Origin: Paratrimastix pyriformis
Taxonomy: Eukaryota > Preaxostyla > Paratrimastigidae
Reading direction: 5' to 3'
DNA: 64,000 nucleotides
Assembly: GCA_027972325.1 (NCBI GenBank)
Contig: JAPMOS010000045.1
Coordinates: 62,001-126,000, forward strand
Both the position numbers and the translations under genes were made by a program. Positions 54,841 to 64,000 of the stretch are shown piece after piece. The notes beneath the pieces were generated by a model. That model ran no database searches. It saw only the letters and a program-made list of their open reading frames with translations, and was not told where the DNA came from. Each line of letters opens with the position of its first letter. The first letter of the stretch is position 1.

Positions 54841-55508
54841 CAATCATCCAGTCATCATCCAGTCATCACCGCCACATCCAATCGTCTGCCTCACCTCTCC
54901 TTCTCCTCGGCTCCGCCTCTCGGACCCCGGGAGAGCAGTCATCTTCGAGGTGGTCAGCCCGGTCTTCGACACCAACCTCCTGGCCACGCTGCACTACTGC
55001 TGGGGCCACGCCCTCAGCGCCACCACAAACACGGCCGGTCCGTCCGCCCCATCCCCCAACCCGCCCGCCCGCCTTCCCGCAGCCGCCGGCGCGATAACAG
55101 CACCCAGAGCAGCACCCGCATTCCCGTTTCCATCTCACGCTCTTCTCCGCTCGGGTTCCATTTCATGTGCCGTGGTGGGCGGGCGGGCGGGCGGGCGGGC
55201 GGGCGGGCGGGCGGGCGGGCGGGCGGGCGGGCGGGCGGGCGGGCGGGCGGGCGGGCGGGCGGGCGGCGGGCGGGCGGGCGGGAGCAGGGTGCTCGTTCAA
55301 CCACACGGCGACCTTCATCATGTGCGTGTCGGCCGAGCGCGAGCAGGAGGGCCGCGAGGTGCTGGCCAAGCTGACCGCCGACCCGGTCCTGGTGCAGTAC
55401 ACACAGCCCCACCCGGCCGTGGGTGGCACCCGGGGTGAGGTCTACTTCTGCGTCCACCAGGGCGGCCGCATCGTCAAGGCCCAGCGGGTGGCGGTCGAGA
55501 TCCGCTGA
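53336..55508 (+). CDS. Beta-carbonic-anhydrase-like protein, copy 1, with C-terminal extension
   Basis: The first in-frame ATG is 53336. The N-terminal domain has the zinc-site pattern of beta carbonic anhydrases: TLVLDCSDSR (C-x-D-x-R; Cys ligand and the Asp-Arg dyad) and VLVAGHESCGGC (H-x2-C), separated by about 52 residues. The usual R-N-A-G segment after the first motif is replaced by ARAPDSIVYATAATAISP. Later exons encode GWDMRLGQDPRYVVFCLG, FEVVSPVFDTNLLATLHYCW and FNHTATFIMCVSAEREQEGR, ending at TGA 55508; this C-terminal half matches no domain I know. Interconversion of CO2 and bicarbonate is the expected activity of the class, but is unproven here. Introns hold a poly-C run, a CAT-rich microsatellite and a (CGGG)n array. 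The last exons are nearly identical to those of copy 2. Confidence 0.72.
54612..54850 (+). repeat. CAT/CAG trinucleotide microsatellite with cagt interruptions, in an intron
   Basis: About 240 bp of catcat units broken at intervals by ccagtcatc, ending in a cagcag run. It stays open as His/Ser codons, but lies between exons of copy 1 that are absent from the paralogue. Confidence 0.9.
55177..55281 (+). repeat. (CGGG)n microsatellite in a carbonic-anhydrase-like intron
   Basis: About 25 tetranucleotide units end just before the acceptor of the last exon. Copy 2 has only a few units at the same intron position (57153-57170, reverse strand). Confidence 0.92.
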
Positions 55509-55830
55509 GGGTCATGCCGTTGGGCATATGCCGCGCGTTTGTTGTTTTGCTGTTTTGCTGTTTGGCCATCGGCCGGCCTCTCCGGGGTGACGATGACGTA
55601 TCTCCGCCCTCCCCGGCGGGTGCCTGGCCGATGCCACGTGTACACCACCACCAGTTGTCTTTCGAGCGCAGGTTTTTTCCGAGTGCCTCCCCCCCGTCCC
55701 CTCCTCCCTCCCTCCCCTCCCGCCACGCCGAGTGTATGCCAGAGAGAGAAACGGCCTGCTTTTTGGGATCCCACGGTGGGCCGAAATATGTCGTACGAGG
55801 AGAGTCACTCGCCCCTTCCACACCGGGTCG

Positions 55831-56706
55831 TCACACAACGGGGACGGCAGGAGGTTGGTCCTGTTGCTGTTGTTGCTGTTGTTGCTGCTCCTCCTGTCCA
55901 CAGGTCGTCGGCTGTACAGCGGCGGCGGGCTGCCGGGTCGGGGGAAGGAGGGGCGCCCCTCCGCGGACGGTGGGCCAGAGGGTTTCCGCGAAGCGACTCA
56001 CGTACCCGAACTGCAGCTCCGAGGTCAGAGCCCCCCGGCGCGCCTGCTGCACCATCCGGCGGGCCACGGCCGGAGGCACACCTGGAGAGGAGGGCGGGGG
56101 AGATGGTGAGGCCGCCACCCCGGCACTGGAGACGGACCCAGGGTGGCGACGATGATGCAGGCCGCCACCAGTCCGGTGCGGCCCAGGCCCCCCATGCAGT
56201 GTACGACCACGGTGTGACCCTCGACCCATCGTCGGGCAGCCTGTTCGATGAACAACACAAACCGCTCGTCTTCCTGAATACACGGAGTTGCTCCGTCCCG
56301 GATGGGGAACCCAAGTACGTGGTACCCCAGGGCCGTGGCACGCTCCTTCAATTCGGGAACGCGAAGACGAGTGGCTTCATCTGCAACATTCGTGGTTGTC
56401 GTGGTGCAGAATGATTTGAAGGACCGACCGGGAAATTCGATCAGAGGGATCAGAGTGTCTGCCTGGTATTCATCGATGAGGTGTTTAAGGTCCAGGTCCA
56501 GGTTTCGATCCCACGACCCTGGTCTTGAAATCGGCAGCTGCTTCGGCTTTCATGCACAGACCATCCATGGCGGCCAGCTGGTGTTTTCCAGGACAGAGCG
56601 TCATCGCGAGTTTTCCGGGCACTTCCGGGCATTTCACAATGTCCAAGTAGAGCGGAAATGCTTCGCTCGTCTTGGGCACATGCTTCTTCTTTGCGGTCGC
56701 GCTCAT
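55831..56706 (-). CDS. CDKN3-like dual-specificity phosphatase
   Basis: ATG 56706 begins MSATAKKKHVPKTSEAFPLY, then KLAMTLCPGKHQ (the LT..PGK motif of the CDKN3-like family) and, after a small splice shift near 56510, DRNLDLDLKHLIDEYQADTL. Then follow ADEATRLRVPELKERATALG, YHVLGFPIRDGATPC (general-acid Asp) and TVVVHCMGGLGRTGLVAACI, the C-x5-R phosphatase loop with His and Cys in place. After a last intron, GVPPAVARRMVQQARRGALT and FVSRFAE-like sequence (here YVSRFAETLW) end in a Gln run and Pro tail at 55831. Members remove phosphate from CDK activation loops or RNA/glycogen in other species; substrate here is unknown. It sits between the two carbonic-anhydrase-like paralogues. Confidence 0.83.
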
Positions 56707-56901
56707 AATTGGGTGCCAACAGAACCGGGCGGGATGGAGCGCGGACACGTCAACCAAGGGGCAGTCTTCCGTGCAACAACGGGAGAGAAAATCCGAATGA
56801 AAATGATCCGTAAAGGAAAAAAACAACAACAAACAATCAACAAATTACCGCAGCGCGGGATTACGCGCAGAGTCGCCCCGTAGGGGGAGAGCAATCCAGG
56901 T

Positions 56902-58956
56902 CTAATGATGAGGGAGATCGTGGGCCTCGTGGCACTCGACCTCAACCCGCTGGGCCTTGACGATGCGGCCGCCCTGGTGGACGCAGAAGTAGACCTCACC
57001 CCGGGTGCCACCCACGGCCGGGTGGGGCTGGGTGTACTGCACCAGGACCGGGTCGGCGGTCAGCTTGGCCAGCACCTCGCGGCCCTCCTGCTCGCGCTCG
57101 GCCGACACGCACATGATGAAGGTCGCCGTGTGGTTGAACGAGCACCCTGCTCCCGCCCGCCCGCCACGGCAGAGGAAACAGCAGGAGAAAGGTGGGAGGC
57201 AGGACAGGCGGGTGCGGCTGGCGAAGACGGCCGGTGGGAAGGCTGGCGGGCGGGTTAGGGGATGGGGCGGACGGACCGGCCGTGTTTGTGGTGGCGCTGA
57301 GGGCGTGGCCCCAGCAGTAGTGCAGCGAGGCCAGGGCGTGGGTGTCGAAGACCGGGCTGACCACCTCGAACATGGCTGCCCGCCGACAAGGCAGGGCGGG
57401 GGTGGGGAAGGGGATGGGTGATTGGACGAATGGAAGGCAGGATGACATGGGTTCTATCGGCTATTGCCGAGGAAGAGGGGAAAAAAAATAAAATGGGCGC
57501 ATGTGGGTGGACTGCGATACACGGAGCAAGAAGGGCAAGTGACCACGCCCGCTCTGTGCTTGGATCAGCCATCCCCCTCCCAGTTGTACGTTGGGTGCAG
57601 GAATTGATATGCGCTCGGGACCGGGTCAAGCCCGCCATCTCCGGGCTGCCGCGCCGCCAAAGAGGGAACGAGAACGAGACGAGCGGGGGTGGAGGGGCGG
57701 GGAGGGCGGCGGCGCGCGTGCCACGGGGAGGCTGCGCACCCTTGGGTGGGCGCGCTGGGCGACGGGACGCAAACGTCGACGAGCGGTGGGGTGCGGGTTG
57801 GGTCTCGGGCCAGAGGCACCGGCCAGACACCAGCCCGGGACATACAGAACAGCCCGGGACATACAGACACCAGCCCGGGACATACAGAACAGCCCGGGAC
57901 ATACAGAACAGGCGGGACGGGCGGGCGGACTGTCCGGGGGCGCGGGGGGCGGGGGGCGGGGGGCGCGGGCGGACTGTTGGTGCGGTCGAGGGGGGTCCCG
58001 TGCACGAGCTCCGTCGGGCCGTACTCGGAGCCCAGGCAGAAGACCACGTAGTGCGGATCTTGCCCCAGGCGCAGGTCCCACCTGGGGAATGCAAAGGCGG
58101 GGGGGGGGGGGGGGGGGGGGAGCCATGGTGAGACGAGCGGAGGAAGGGGGAGGTGGGTGGGTTTGGCGGTCGTGGAGGATCACGAACCCAGTGACAGGAT
58201 CGATGGGCTTGAAGCAAGGGCAGGGAACCTCGGCGTAGTGGGGATGGTCGCACTTGGGGCCGTCCTGAGAGAAGGTCGGCGAAGGGGCGGGGTGTGAGGC
58301 GGGGTGGGTGCGACACTGCAAACGGACGGCCTGACAATCCTCCGCTTGGACAACGGCGCCGTCCGTGACGCGGTAGTACAGCGACTGGCAAATGGTCTGG
58401 GGGCCCATAACCTCCTGGAAACGCTGGGCGAAGACGACCGCATTGTGGGGGGCATCACCCGAGGGAAGCGAGCGAGCCAGATTCACCAGGGGCTCTGTGG
58501 CCCCGTGGGGGACGGGAGCATCCGCAGGAAGGGCGTCGAGGGTCCGCCGGAACCCGCAACCGCCGCAGAATTCGTGGCCGTAAACGGCAACTGCGGGGAA
58601 TGTGAATACCAAACCAAGGGGCTATCCGCACACGGACCGGAGCGGGCCGATGGGAACTGGCGTGCCAGAGTTTGCAAGCACTCGGGAGTGATAGCATGGG
58701 CAGCCGTACAATAAACTACCGTATTCTCAGAGCGGCCCGACTCGCAGCGAGCATCGGAGCAATCGAGAACAATCGTGTAAATCTCGTTTTTCTTCAGGCT
58801 CTCGGTCTTCTTGGAAAGATATTCCTGAGCAGTGCAGCTATGGTTGGCCTCGAGGAAGGTCTGAAAATCGGACTCAACACGGCAGTCCTGGAAAGACACA
58901 TGGGTGTGGACAGGGTGGTGCTCGTGCCCGTGGTCGTGAGACATCGCCGAAAGCAA
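56902..58956 (-). CDS. Beta-carbonic-anhydrase-like protein, copy 2, with C-terminal extension
   Basis: ATG 58956 (or 58944) gives a His-rich start MSHDHGHEHHPVHTHVSF, then TIVLDCSDAR (C-x-D-x-R) and, after an intron near 58650-58600, VAVYGHEFCGGCGF (H-x2-C). Between the motifs lie VVYCTAAHAITPECLQTLA in place of the usual R-N-A-G segment. Further exons give FQEVMGPQTICQSLYYRVTD, DPVTGFVILHD, LRLGQDPHYVVFCLGSEYGP, MFEVVSPVFDTHALASLHYC and the terminal FNHTATFIMCVSAEREQEGR, ending at TGA 56902. The His-rich N-terminus, absent from copy 1, may bind metal. A poly-G run (about 58091-58120) lies in an intron. N-terminal parts of the copies are strongly diverged, the 3' exons nearly identical. Confidence 0.74.
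57838..57912 (+). repeat. Short tandem repeat, cagcccgggacataca units
   Basis: Four to five copies of an 18-24 bp unit containing agcccgggacatacaga within an intron of the minus-strand copy 2. Confidence 0.8.
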
Positions 58957-59546
58957 AAACTGAAAGCCGCCAGAGGGAGATGGTCAGTCGGGAACGTCGC
59001 CAAGGGGGAGCCGGACCTCAAGCTCGGATTATTCTACCGGGGTGGTGAACAATTTGACTCTGTCGAAAACTCTGTCGCATATTGGATGGCCTGGACCCCA
59101 AGAGCTGGAAAAATCAGATACGAGAGACGACCAAAACGACGAGAACTTCTGAGAGATCGCACAAAGAACGAGGGTGGCAAAAGTTGGGGGAAGTGTTCAA
59201 TCATGAGCGTTTTTCGAGTGCTTCTGTGCTTCTGGAGTGGTTGTTTCGATGATACGCGCGTTAGGTGGTAGTGCCGGTCGGTCGCGAAATGCAAAAAGCA
59301 AAAAAAAGGGGGTCCCCCGAATCTATATTATGTAGGAATATCCGTTCACGCACGCCCTTCGATCTCCCCAGTGTGGGTCATCCTCCGCGCGTCTTTTTTC
59401 TTGTGCGCGCTTTTGGAAGAAAAAGACAGATGCGGGGGATTGCCGCCTCTTCGGACCAGCTCGGACTTCCGAAGCCTTCAACCCTGGGGTCGGTCAGTTT
59501 TCATTTCGTTTGCCCGCCTTTTCGGAAGCGATAAACATCTTTACCC
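58957..59546. promoter_or_regulatory. Divergent intergenic region between copy 2 and the nitroreductase gene
   Basis: About 590 bp, less GC-rich near 59280-59420. No recognised gene on either strand. Both promoters must lie here; no clear TATA box. Confidence 0.4.
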
Positions 59547-60091
59547 ATGGCCTCCACTCTCGACGTCATTGCCTCTCGTCGCTCGTGCCGCAGCTTCACC
59601 TCCACTCCCGTTCCCCGGGATGTGATTGAGAAGATCGTCCAGGCTGGTCTGTTTTCTCCTGATTCCATGATGAGCCCATTTTTTTTTTTTTAATCCTCCC
59701 AGGTGCCGAGGCCCCTTGCGCCATGGGTCGCTACCCTTGGACTTTCACGGTCGTGAACAACCCTGAGACTCTCGCCCGTGTGAACCAGGAGACCAAGAAG
59801 CAGACCTACGGAGCCCCCTGCGTCATCTTCGTTGGTGTCAACAACGGCATCCCCGGCTACGAGCTCTTCGATGCTGCTCTGGCCTGCGAGAACATTTGCA
59901 TCGCCGCCCAGTCTCTGGGTCTCGGCTCCATCATTCTGTCCTACCACTACCCCACCGATGTGACTCCTGCAGTCAACACCATCTGCGGCAAGCCTGCTGA
60001 CCACAAGATTTGCATGGGTGTTGCCATTGGCACCGCGAACGGCCCCGTTCACGCCCACACTCACCCTGCCCCCAATGTCACCTTCCATTAA
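59547..60091 (+). CDS. Nitroreductase-family flavoprotein
   Basis: Exons 59547-59646 and 59703-60091, one short intron. MASTLDVIASRRSCRSFTST gives the family start (R-R-S-x-R-x-F, FMN phosphate contact), followed by VPRDVIEKIVQAGAEAPCAM and RYPWTFTVVNNPETLARV. The C-terminal part has FDAALACENICIAAQSLGLG (the conserved A.ENI..AA..LGLGS helix that binds FMN) and ICGKPADHKICMGVAIGTAN. Length about 163 residues, at the short end for the family. Substrates of such NAD(P)H-FMN enzymes range from quinones to nitro compounds. Small anaerobe-type nitroreductases are common in metamonads, which fits the suspected lineage. Confidence 0.87.
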
Positions 60092-60367
60092 GCTCCAGAA
60101 ATATTTGGAGCGTGTAACATTTTTTTCCGAACCACTCTTTTTTCGGTTACTTTATGCCTTGATTTTTTTCATCTTGTTTTTGAGTGGATCTTTCGCGAAA
60201 AAAAGATCATTATCTTGCACATTTGATATCTATGAGGACCCATCAAATCATGTCCAGAGCAGTGCGCGCATCCAAGACATTTGGTTTGCTGTCGAACTCA
60301 AGTGACCCGGCGAGGTCGCTGCCAAACACACGACAAGAGCTTTACATTGATATTTGATCGATCGGCA
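60092..60367. other. Convergent 3' region
   Basis: AT-richer sequence with T runs (60119-60126 and 60164-60180) between the nitroreductase stop and the stop of the PSI-repeat protein. Probably the two 3' UTRs. Confidence 0.5.
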
Positions 60368-63300
60368 TTACTGGATCGAGGTTTCAGGGAGGAGGGTGTA
60401 CTGTGCGCGGTGGACTGCCTTCTTCTTGCGGTAGAAGCCCAGGCCGATCAGGGCGCCACCAGCGGCCAAAACCACGACGACCACGACGATGGAAACGATC
60501 TCCCCCGGGGGCATTCCGGCAGGAGCCGGGGGGGCAGGACATGTGGTCCATTCCCACTCGCGCATGTGTCCCTACAGAGCGAGCGGGCCATCACAACGAA
60601 TGCGAATGGAGGGGGGGTATGCAGACAAAGGGACATGGGGTCACAAAGGACCCGTTGACATTCCCCAGGGTACAGATTCCACCCTCGGCCGTGGCATTGG
60701 ACAGGGGCTGGCACCAGCCGCACTCGCCCTGGGCCCCCCGCTGGGCCACGCAGCTGGCGCAGTCGGTGTGTTTCCCGCAACCTGCCAAGATGCACCACCC
60801 CGGGTTAGAGCCGCGCAAGGGGGAAGGACCAGTCTCCAGACCGCAGTCGGTTGTCAGCTGGTCGGGGGGGCACTGGGCGCCGGGGCACGGGCCCGTCCCC
60901 TCGGCGTTGAATTCGAGGCACTGCCCCGTGCTGCGGCACCACGCTGCCAGACCATTATACGTATTGGGTTTTCATCATCCGGGGGGAAACGATAAAAACA
61001 AGAACAATGAGCCCGGGGGGATAGCCGCATGGCCTGTGGGACCGTCCCAGGGGGACATACAGACCACACCCGGCATGGGCGCAGGAGCCGCAGGATGTCA
61101 TCTGGGCGCACGAAGGGACGCGAGGGCACGAGAGCGGATCCGTCTTGTAGCAGCCCGCACAGGGGGCCCCGGCACACTGGGTCCCGTTGCTGGTCGCCGA
61201 CCAACCGACGACCAACACGACAACCAGGGGTGATACCGACCACGCCGGCAGAACGCAGGAGGGCGAGAGAGAGTGGAGAAGATGAGGAGGAGATCGTGAC
61301 TGATATTATTAATCACGCCCTCGTTGGGTATGCATGCTATGGGCGTGGAGTCGGAGGGGAGGGGGCGATGCAGACAGGGAGGTCGGGTCATACTCGGTGC
61401 AGGTCATCGAGGCGGAGCACCATGCGCACATATTGATGGTGCATTCGAAGCAGTCCCCGTGGTCAGCGCAGGACGGGGTCACCGGGCAGGTGGCCGGGGA
61501 GGACTTGGCGCAGGCGGCGCAGGGGGCCGGGGTTGGATGGGCCGGGTCGGGGCACAGGCCCTCTGTGGCGTGGTCATAATCGGCACAGGTTCCGGTGGCC
61601 CCGCACCTGTCGGAGCGGCGGGCGAACGGGGGGGCGGTGAGGAGGGAGCGGGAGGGCTGCAGGGCCGGGCAGGAGTGCGATCAATCGTGTGGATCGTGGA
61701 CTTGGATCCCAACGGGGGTGGGCACGGCATGGGCACGGCATGGGCATAGAATGGGCATAGAATGGGCATAGAATGGGCATAGAATGGGCATAGAATGGGC
61801 ATAGAATGGGCATAGAATGGGCATAGAATGGGCATAGAATGGGCATAGAATGGGCATAGAATGGGCATAGAATGGGCATAGAATGGGCATAGAATGGGCA
61901 TAGAATGGGCATAGAATGGGCATAGAATGGGCATAGAATGGGCATAGAATGGGCATAGAATGGGCATGCATGGTCCTAATTGTGCTGGGGGTGGCTGGGC
62001 CGACCAGTGGCAGTCGGCTCTGGTGCATGAGCGGCAGTCCTGCAGGGTGGCGCAGTCGGCGGTCCGCGGGCACTCGGCCTGGCGCGCCTTGAGGCAACCC
62101 GGGCAGCTCTGCGCATCCGCGGCCCCCCAGGGGCGACACCCCGCTTGAAGGGGAAGATCCCAGGATGGCGGTGGCGGTATGGACCCGCAGACTTCACCGG
62201 GGGCATGCAGACATGCAGGAATCATGCAACCGTGCGAACGTTGCGGATCTGCCGAGATGCGGGCAACACACAGGCCCCGCACAGAGACAGGCAAGGGAAG
62301 GAGGTGCGCGTGGACATCACCCAGGGGTGGTGATGACGCATGCTAGGAGGCGGGTGGGGATGGCGTGGGGGCCCTGGATCCGCAGCCCGCATACACTGGG
62401 TGGCATGAAGCGGACCTGGGCGCCACAGACAGCCAGATCGCCCACCAGAGATAGACGCACAGACGCGCACACACAACGGGTGGCATCATGAAGCGGACCT
62501 GGGCGCCACAGAGGGCCCCCGTTGTGGCGTCGGCCTCCATGCAGCGCCGGGTTGCCCCGCACCAGCTGCCCCCCACCCCACCCACCCATGGGGTGATATC
62601 CCCGCCCGGCATCATGTGAGCAGATCAACCAAGGCAAGGGGCCACGGGGGGGGGGGGGGATACTCCCCATGGGGGGCCATCGACCAGGACCGGAGACATC
62701 GTGCGCCCGGAAGATATGGGCCATGGAAGGCGGAGCGGCGTGTACAAGGGTGTGGCGGATGTGGGGCGGGTATAACGGGTGTGTGTGTGTGGGGGGCAGG
62801 GCGCAGACGCGCAGCCGGCGGTGGCGCAGTCGAGGCAGTTGGTCAGAGCGTCGCACTGGGCCACGGCTGGACACTCGTCCTCCCTGGATTCCACCCCCCG
62901 CCCGCGCCCCACACCACCACCACCCACCCAGACAGGATGATCATATGGGCGCATGTGCACATGGGCGTGGGGAACGAGGGACTGCGGCGGCGGTGAGGCC
63001 AAGACCGTGCCCCCAATGCAGGAACCCCCTGGCCGGACCATCAAGCCCACATCACCCATCACCACGAAGGTGGGGCCGGGGGGATGCAGGCAAGGGAAGA
63101 TGAGGGGACGGACGAGGACTTGAGGCAGCCGGTGCAGTTGGCGGCCCCGCAGGTGGTGCCCGTCTGGTGGTCGAAGTCCAGGCAGGTTTGGGTGTCCCCG
63201 CACCACTTGCAGTGGTCTGCAGTCCCCGGGGGGGAGAGACACCACCGCCATCACCCGACGATCAGGCGATGAAGTCGTCAGAGGCCAAATCATTGGAGAT

Positions 63301-63909
63301 CGAGGGTGGCGATAGACCCCAGGGTGATAGCTCCCGCCAGTTGGTGTCATCCCTTCCGATCCGCCCTGTTGGGTCTACAGCACCCTGGGGTGTACATCAC
63401 CCCCTCCCTCATCCTCCTCCTCCCGGGGTCCTATCCGCCCATCCAGACTTTGGGTGCAGGCGGTGCAGCTATGCTGGTCGGCGCAGGTGGCCCGGAGGGG
63501 GCACTCGCTGAAGCGGGTCTTGGTGCACTGCGGGCAGAGGCCGCCCGTCCCCTCGCAGAAGCCCATGCTGGATGGGTCGTACTCGTGGCAGGTTTCCGTC
63601 GCCCCGCACTGGGGTGGATAGAGACGGGGGGGGGGTGGGGGGGGGGGGGGGGGGGGACAGACAGGGAGTATGTCGGCATGGACCCGAACGGAGGGCGGGG
63701 CGGGGCGGGGCGGGGCGGGGCGGGGCGGGGCGGGGCGGGGCGGGGCGTGGAGGGCAGCGGGCCCGAGAGGCGGAGCGGCGCGGCGGCGCGGATGGGGCGG
63801 GGCGGACCCACTCGCACATGGCCAGGGTGCAGCTCATGCAGTCGTGCAGCGCGCTGGTCCGATTCGCCCAGGGCCGCACAGCCACGAGCAGCAGCAGCAG
63901 CAGCACCAT
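60368..63909 (-). CDS. Type I membrane protein with multiple PSI/plexin-like cysteine repeats
   Basis: ATG 63909 gives a signal peptide (MVLLLLLLVAVRPWA). Repeated cysteine modules follow, each in its own exon: HDCMSCTLAMCEW, then CGATETCHEYDPSSMGFC; HSCTACTQS, then CKWCGDTQTCLDFDHQTGTT; CDALTNCLDCATAGC; WCGATRRCMEADATTGALC; CRSCTRADCHW, then CGATGTCADYDHATEGLC; DCFECTINMCAWCSASMTC; CGSCAHAGCG; and DCASCVAQRGAQGECGWCQP. The pattern C-x2-C-x4-6-C-x-W-C-x4-6-C is that of PSI domains. At the end VSIVVVVVVLAAGGALIGLG is a membrane helix followed by YRKKKAVHRAQYTLLPETSI and the stop at 60368. Many splice junctions fall inside W-C. A cell-surface receptor or adhesin is likely. Nearly every intron holds a repeat (11-bp at 61742-61967, poly-G at 62648 and 63628, GGGGC at 63693). 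Confidence 0.8.
61742..61967 (-). repeat. 11-bp minisatellite (gggcatagaat), about 20 copies, in an intron
   Basis: About 20 near-perfect 11-bp units fill an intron of the PSI-repeat gene. Since 11 is not a multiple of 3, the array reads as an 11-residue repeat on the minus strand and looks like a coding repeat, but the flanking exons end in HW and resume at CGAT, so it is intronic. Confidence 0.95.
63693..63747 (-). repeat. (GGGGC)n, about 11 copies, in the first intron of the PSI gene
   Basis: A perfect pentamer array. On the sense (minus) strand it is C-rich. Confidence 0.92.
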
Positions 63910-64000
63910 AACAGACAGACAGCACAGACAGCACAGACAGCACAGACAGCACAGACAGCACAGACAGCACAGACAGCACAGACAGCACAGACAGCACAGA
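63910..64000 (-). repeat. 9-bp minisatellite (cacagacag) upstream of the PSI gene start, running off the window
   Basis: About ten copies begin directly upstream of ATG 63909 and reach the window end. Its minus-strand reading LSV repeats extend the frame, so the true start could be further upstream, but the signal peptide at 63909 argues against it. Confidence 0.85.

Noticed and set aside
54600-54850. Long His/Ser-rich reading through the CAT microsatellite as coding
   Set aside because: The paralogue lacks it and the protein continues sensibly on both sides without it.
55513-55830. Plus-strand frames downstream of carbonic-anhydrase-like copy 1
   Set aside because: They are short, low complexity and antisense to the 3' end of the CDKN3-like phosphatase.
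61574-61945. Apparent 11-residue protein repeat (PILCPFYAHSM) on the minus strand
   Set aside because: It is the translation of an 11-bp intronic minisatellite; flanking exons encode PSI modules that join across it.
61742-61967. Regular repeat array considered as a CRISPR-like array
   Set aside because: Units are directly abutting 11-mers without spacers in a eukaryotic intron.

Overview
The window is a GC-rich, intron-rich eukaryotic nuclear segment packed with host genes on both strands. It has GT-AG introns, a classic ribosomal protein gene, an RNA polymerase III subunit and the standard genetic code. The homologue of the C11orf65/MFI protein hints at a flagellated protist. The large leucine-rich-type protein at 44185-46665 and the general style (very GC-rich, low-complexity insertions, homopolymer and minisatellite tracts inside introns) remind me of Paratrimastix/Preaxostyla. 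That organism call is recollection of style, not proof. I recognised no transposon, virus-derived element or CRISPR array.

Layout. 1-4510: 3' part of an acidic, proline-rich gene of unknown function. 4720-6277: Elongin A. 6448-9442: a two-finger C2HC zinc-finger protein whose intron contains a complete tRNA-Ser(CGA). 9891-10698 (minus): a four-helix membrane protein with an 18-cysteine tail, diverging after only 39 bp from a disordered protein (10738-12901). 14129-14991 (minus): PHO80-like cyclin. 15109-17253: MFI/C11orf65 homologue. 17369-24878: a very large Pro/Ala/Ser-rich protein. 24990-26194: aquaporin. 27256-27909: ribosomal protein eL20. 28077-31809 (minus): von Willebrand A protein. 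32168-33200: second PHO80-like cyclin. 33458-38692: UFL1. 38715-41086: RNA polymerase III subunit RPC5. 41153-43848: secreted serpin with two alternative reactive-loop exons. 44185-46665: leucine-rich-type protein. 47125-51409 (minus): disordered nuclear-type protein with SUMO-interaction-like motifs. 51513-52130: endosulfine. 53336-55508 and 56902-58956 (minus): two beta-carbonic-anhydrase-like paralogues in opposite orientation, around a CDKN3-like phosphatase (55831-56706, minus). 59547-60091: nitroreductase-family protein. 60368-63909 (minus): type I membrane protein with many PSI/plexin-like cysteine repeats.

The genes are mostly unrelated housekeeping and regulatory genes, not a pathway cluster. 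Three themes recur. Divergent and convergent spacing is very tight (start codons 39 and 103 bp apart, stop codons 5 bp apart). Intron size is extreme at both ends (28 and 31 nt introns next to introns filled by minisatellites). Local duplication is visible in the cyclins, the carbonic-anhydrase paralogues and the serpin terminal exons. The most striking observation is the serpin with two same-phase terminal exons, each encoding a complete reactive-centre loop, an arrangement known from insects and some other animals. Exon coordinates are hand-read from splice consensus, reading frame and protein similarity; where I give only a gene span, the internal splicing is not fully resolved.
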